Origin: Gammaproteobacteria bacterium
Lineage (GTDB): Bacteria > Pseudomonadota > Gammaproteobacteria > Steroidobacterales > Steroidobacteraceae
Assembly (NCBI GenBank): GCA_028293765.1
Contig: JAQGOG010000112.1
Coordinates: 19,343 to 83,342, forward strand
Reading direction: 5' to 3'
Length of the DNA: 64,000 nt
The position numbers and the translations under genes are program-made. The notes beneath the pieces were generated by a model. That model saw only the letters and a program-made list of their open reading frames with translations, was not told the DNA's origin and did no database searches. Position 1 is the stretch's first letter. Each line of letters opens with the position of its first letter. Below are positions 61,342 to 64,000 of the stretch, in pieces.

Positions 61342-63567
61342 TTACTCCCCCGGCCGATAGGTTCTCTCGGTATGCCCTTTGAGTTCGGCGGGATAGAAGT
61401 AGATCGGACGGAGATTGCCGTCCGCGTAACGCTGGGCCTGATCGACGAAGTGTTTCGATGCGGGGTCGCCGCTTTCGCCGCCCGCGCTGACTGCCCACGC
61501 CCGCACAGTCGCACCAAACTCGACTGTCGCAACGAAGCTGTTGCCGAGCGTGCCGTAGTAGCGCTTGGTTCCGGGATAGCGTTTCGCCCCGAACGCTGCG
61601 AGCGAGCCCCATTGGGAAGACGTGAAGGGCAGCGGAATGCTGGGCATCGAGTCGTTGAATGTCTGCACGATCGCGCCGTCGTTGCGCTGGAAGCGATTGA
61701 TTTCGCCCCACGGTACGACAGTCCCGCCGAAGTCCTTCGTCAGTCGCTGCGACGCTTCGACGAGCGCGGTCAGCTTTTGCGCGTCCGTGGTTCGTTCGGC
61801 CATATAGTCCCACACCGAAATACTGGCATCTTTAGCCGGCTGCGACGCCACCGCCCACAGCGCCTCGCCCCAGAACACCGCCAGCGAAGTGGGCGTCGAA
61901 TCCAAGCCCCAGCGAAAATCCCAACCCCGCAGTAATTCGATGGGTGTGGCAAGAGTTGCTTTCGCAGGATCGCCTTCGGGCAGCCGGTCATAGGCGCCCA
62001 GCAGTAGCGGCACGAACCGCGCGAAAGCCGTGAGGTAAGGATCGTATGCCGCCGCGATCAGCGTCCGTGGAGTGAAGTCGCGCCGCGCCGTCAACACGCG
62101 CACCGCATGTTCGCCCCGGGGACTCTCGCCCGCCTGGTCCATATAACGTGGAAAGTCGGCGGCCCTCGGACTGTCGTCGCCCGCGGCTGTCCAGGGCCAG
62201 TTGTTCGTGTTCATCACCCACCCGTTCGACGGCGTGATCACGTGAGGCAGGCTCGCCAGGCTGTGCAGTCCCTTCCAGTCGGTCGCCGGATCGCTGCCGT
62301 CCACCGGCTTGCGATAATCGAAGCGGTCGGCGCGCACTGGCACGAATTGCGGGTGCAGATAGGCGATCTCGCCCTTCGAGTCGGCGAACAGGGTGTTGTT
62401 CGACGAATTCGCCTGCAGCTGGGCGACCTCGAGGAAGCTTGCGTAGTCCGTCGCCTTAGTGCGCAGGAAGGACTGCTCGAGCGCCGGAACAGGCCGATTC
62501 ATCAGCGCGAAGGCGATCCACTTACCGTCGGCCTCACGCACTATCGGTCCGTGATGCGTGGCGTAGGTCATGAAGCTGCGCGCAGCTATCGAACCATTGG
62601 CAGCGCGATAGGACAGCGTCACGGTCTTTGTGGTGATCGGCCGCAAATCTGCGCCATAGCGATAGGAGCGCGTTCCATCCGGCGCGATGCTGACCGTTTC
62701 AGCGAACTCATCCACGTTGTCGACGCCACTCGAGGTGTGCATCCACCCGGCGTGCGCATTGAAGCCCTGATAGATGAAGAACTGTCCCCAGGTCGCGGCC
62801 CCGTACGCATTCAGTCCTTCGTCGCTCGTCACCTGCAGCTCGGAGCGGAAGAAGAAACTGGTATGCGGGTTGATGAGCAGCAGCGCACGCCCGTTCCTGG
62901 TGTGCGATGGCGCGATGGCAAATCCGTTCGATCCCTGGGGCTCGCGAAACACCAGGCCGCTCTCGGCCTGTGTCATCGCTATCGGTCGTTTATCGTAGAA
63001 GGCCTGCAACTGGGTGAGCGGCACGCGTTCGATATCGCCGCCGATGCTGCCCTCCGAAAAGCTCAACGCCATCCACGGTTCAAAGTGTGTCAGCACCCGT
63101 GGGTGCACGTTTGGATGCGTGCCGAGATAGTAGTTCAGGCCGTTTGCCCAGGCCTGCATCAGCTTCTTCAGCCAGGCGGGGCTGCCGGCATAGTCGGCTT
63201 TCAGCGTCTCGGGATCGATGAACAACCGCTGCCGCAAATCCTGCCAGATCGCGCTCTCGCCCTCCGCTTCGGCGAGGCGGCCGAGGTTGACCACATAATT
63301 AGTCTCCACCCGGTTGAAATCGTCTTCAGCCTGCGCGTAGATCATGCCGAACACCGCGTCGGCATCGGTTCGGCCCTTCACATGGGCGATACCCCACTCA
63401 TCTCGCGTAATCGTCACCCTCGCGGCCTGAGCCTCCCATCCCGAACGCTCCGCAACCGTGTGCGCGTAGGCGGGAACCAGCAAAAGCAGAGCGAAGAGCG
63501 ACAGGGCAATGGGCGCGACGCCAACGAGTCGCCTCGCGGATGACAGACCGGAGCTCACTTGGTGCAT
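61342..63567 (-). CDS. Penicillin acylase family Ntn-hydrolase (periplasmic acylase)
   Basis: A 741-aa secreted precursor. The signal segment (PIALSLFALLLLVPAYA) precedes the alpha-subunit part (VTITRDEWGIAHVKGRTDADAVFGMIYAQAEDDF), and the new N-terminal serine after self-cleavage should be in GSNGFAIAPS near residue 212. The beta part carries PHTSFFF, NSSNNTLFADSKGEIAYL and NTNNWPW, typical of the family. Members cleave acyl side chains of beta-lactams, acyl-homoserine lactones (PvdQ) or related amides; the substrate is not determined. ATG 63567 is used; a TTG five codons upstream also fits. Confidence 0.93.
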   Translation of the reverse strand: MHQVSSGLSSARRLVGVAPIALSLFALLLLVPAYAHTVAERSGWEAQAARVTITRDEWGIAHVKGRTDADAVFGMIYAQAEDDFNRVETNYVVNLGRLAEAEGESAIWQDLRQRLFIDPETLKADYAGSPAWLKKLMQAWANGLNYYLGTHPNVHPRVLTHFEPWMALSFSEGSIGGDIERVPLTQLQAFYDKRPIAMTQAESGLVFREPQGSNGFAIAPSHTRNGRALLLINPHTSFFFRSELQVTSDEGLNAYGAATWGQFFIYQGFNAHAGWMHTSSGVDNVDEFAETVSIAPDGTRSYRYGADLRPITTKTVTLSYRAANGSIAARSFMTYATHHGPIVREADGKWIAFALMNRPVPALEQSFLRTKATDYASFLEVAQLQANSSNNTLFADSKGEIAYLHPQFVPVRADRFDYRKPVDGSDPATDWKGLHSLASLPHVITPSNGWVMNTNNWPWTAAGDDSPRAADFPRYMDQAGESPRGEHAVRVLTARRDFTPRTLIAAAYDPYLTAFARFVPLLLGAYDRLPEGDPAKATLATPIELLRGWDFRWGLDSTPTSLAVFWGEALWAVASQPAKDASISVWDYMAERTTDAQKLTALVEASQRLTKDFGGTVVPWGEINRFQRNDGAIVQTFNDSMPSIPLPFTSSQWGSLAAFGAKRYPGTKRYYGTLGNSFVATVEFGATVRAWAVSAGGESGDPASKHFVDQAQRYADGNLRPIYFYPAELKGHTERTYRPGE

Positions 63568-63712
63568 TTCGCGTCCAGACAAAGGGTTTCACCCCTGCAG
63601 CATACTTTTTTTCTTATTTCTCGAACGCGACCGACTTCAACCAGGGCGACTCGTTTTCCGCAAACGGAATGCTAGGATCATCATTCCGGCACGCACGAAC
63701 CCGGAGTACGCG

Positions 63713-64000
63713 ATGAGACTTAAAAAGCTCGGCGTCTGGGCCGCAACCGATGGCTTCTCCGCGGCGGATGCCGCCGCCTTCGCGAAGCGCATCGAAGCCT
63801 TGGGCTATGGCGCACTGTGGATTCCAGAGGCCGTGGGGCGTGAGGTGCTTTCTGCGGCCGCCTGGATTTTAGGCAACACGAGCAGTCTGATCGTCGCCAG
63901 CGGCATCGCGAACATCTACGCGCGCGATGCGCTCTGCGCGGCAGCCGCGCAGAAGGGACTGAACGAACAGTCCGGCGGCCGGTTTCTGCTTGGGCTGGGT
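63713..64000 (+). CDS. Luciferase-like (LLM class) oxidoreductase, 5' part
   Basis: The first 96 codons of a flavin-dependent oxidoreductase; the gene runs off the window. The ribosome site GGAG precedes ATG 63713. The sequence LGVWAATDGFSAADAAAFAKRIEALGYGALWIPEA and IVASGIANIYARDAL fits the TIM-barrel LLM group (TIGR03620-like). Relatives in actinobacteria use F420, while proteobacterial ones are more likely to use FMN; the cofactor here cannot be decided. It is divergent from the acylase gene. Confidence 0.88.
   Translation, partial: MRLKKLGVWAATDGFSAADAAAFAKRIEALGYGALWIPEAVGREVLSAAAWILGNTSSLIVASGIANIYARDALCAAAAQKGLNEQSGGRFLLGLG

Noticed and set aside
63590..63712. Promoter for the acylase gene (TTGAAG with an AT-rich stretch on the minus strand)
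   Set aside because: Spacing and -10 match are poor, so I did not list it.

Overview
The window looks like a high-GC proteobacterial chromosome, most likely a gammaproteobacterium of the Steroidobacter/Nevskia type. The pointers are the TonB-dependent receptor, many MFS permeases, secreted oxidoreductases, long antisense open frames typical of high GC, and dense ATGA/GTGA gene overlaps. This placement is inference; there is no rRNA or other marker gene here. No tRNA, rRNA, insertion sequence, prophage or CRISPR array was seen.

Layout. 1-2735 (minus): a Tat-exported gluconate-dehydrogenase-type small subunit, a GMC flavoprotein and a truncated MFS permease. 3086-4132 (plus): a glutathionyl-hydroquinone reductase. 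4281-9341: an AEC transporter, a VOC protein, a zinc alcohol/butanediol dehydrogenase and glycogen phosphorylase. 9741-14762 (minus): a PfpI/DJ-1 protein, an MFS permease and a TonB-dependent receptor ending in a strong terminator. 15181-17253: a lipoprotein phosphodiesterase of the alkaline phosphatase superfamily.

17454-24703 (minus) is one tight run: a TIM-barrel isomerase, an SDR dehydrogenase, a MoxR AAA+ ATPase, then genes resembling mxaS, mxaA, mxaC, mxaK and mxaL. In methylotrophs this set matures PQQ methanol dehydrogenase, but no mxaF/xoxF lies in the window. 24866-26508 is a YCII/DGPF protein with its ECF sigma factor. 26585-30504 holds a serine/threonine dehydratase (minus) and a MarC - MFS - CmcJ/NvfI oxidoreductase run (plus). 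30486-32414 is a secreted cytochrome c-quinoprotein fusion resembling polyvinyl-alcohol dehydrogenase. 32567-36420 (plus) is an ABC exporter, a miniature tannase-derived protein, a pirin and a transglutaminase-like protein, all coupled.

36508-49523 (minus) contains a secreted amidohydrolase, a frameshifted PKD-repeat autotransporter, and a three-gene unit: subtilisin-like protease with six GYTWSN repeats, 1555-aa Reg_prop hybrid kinase, REC-PAS-GGDEF-EAL protein. 49932-51952 (plus) is a class I HMG-CoA reductase overlapping a DUF374-type acyltransferase. 51982-57860 (minus) has a DUF1223 protein and a MetE-like enzyme - PAS hybrid kinase - phytochrome-like kinase chain whose phytochrome lacks the usual bilin cysteine. 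57994-64000 holds an MFS_3 exporter preceded by a five-codon minicistron, a signal-peptide-bearing D-2-hydroxyacid dehydrogenase, a small unknown protein, a penicillin-acylase-family enzyme and the start of a luciferase-like oxidoreductase.

The most interesting systems are the MoxR/Mxa module without its dehydrogenase, the HMG-CoA reductase-acyltransferase pair, the protease-kinase-c-di-GMP unit, the miniature tannase and the phytochrome-like kinase lacking its chromophore cysteine.
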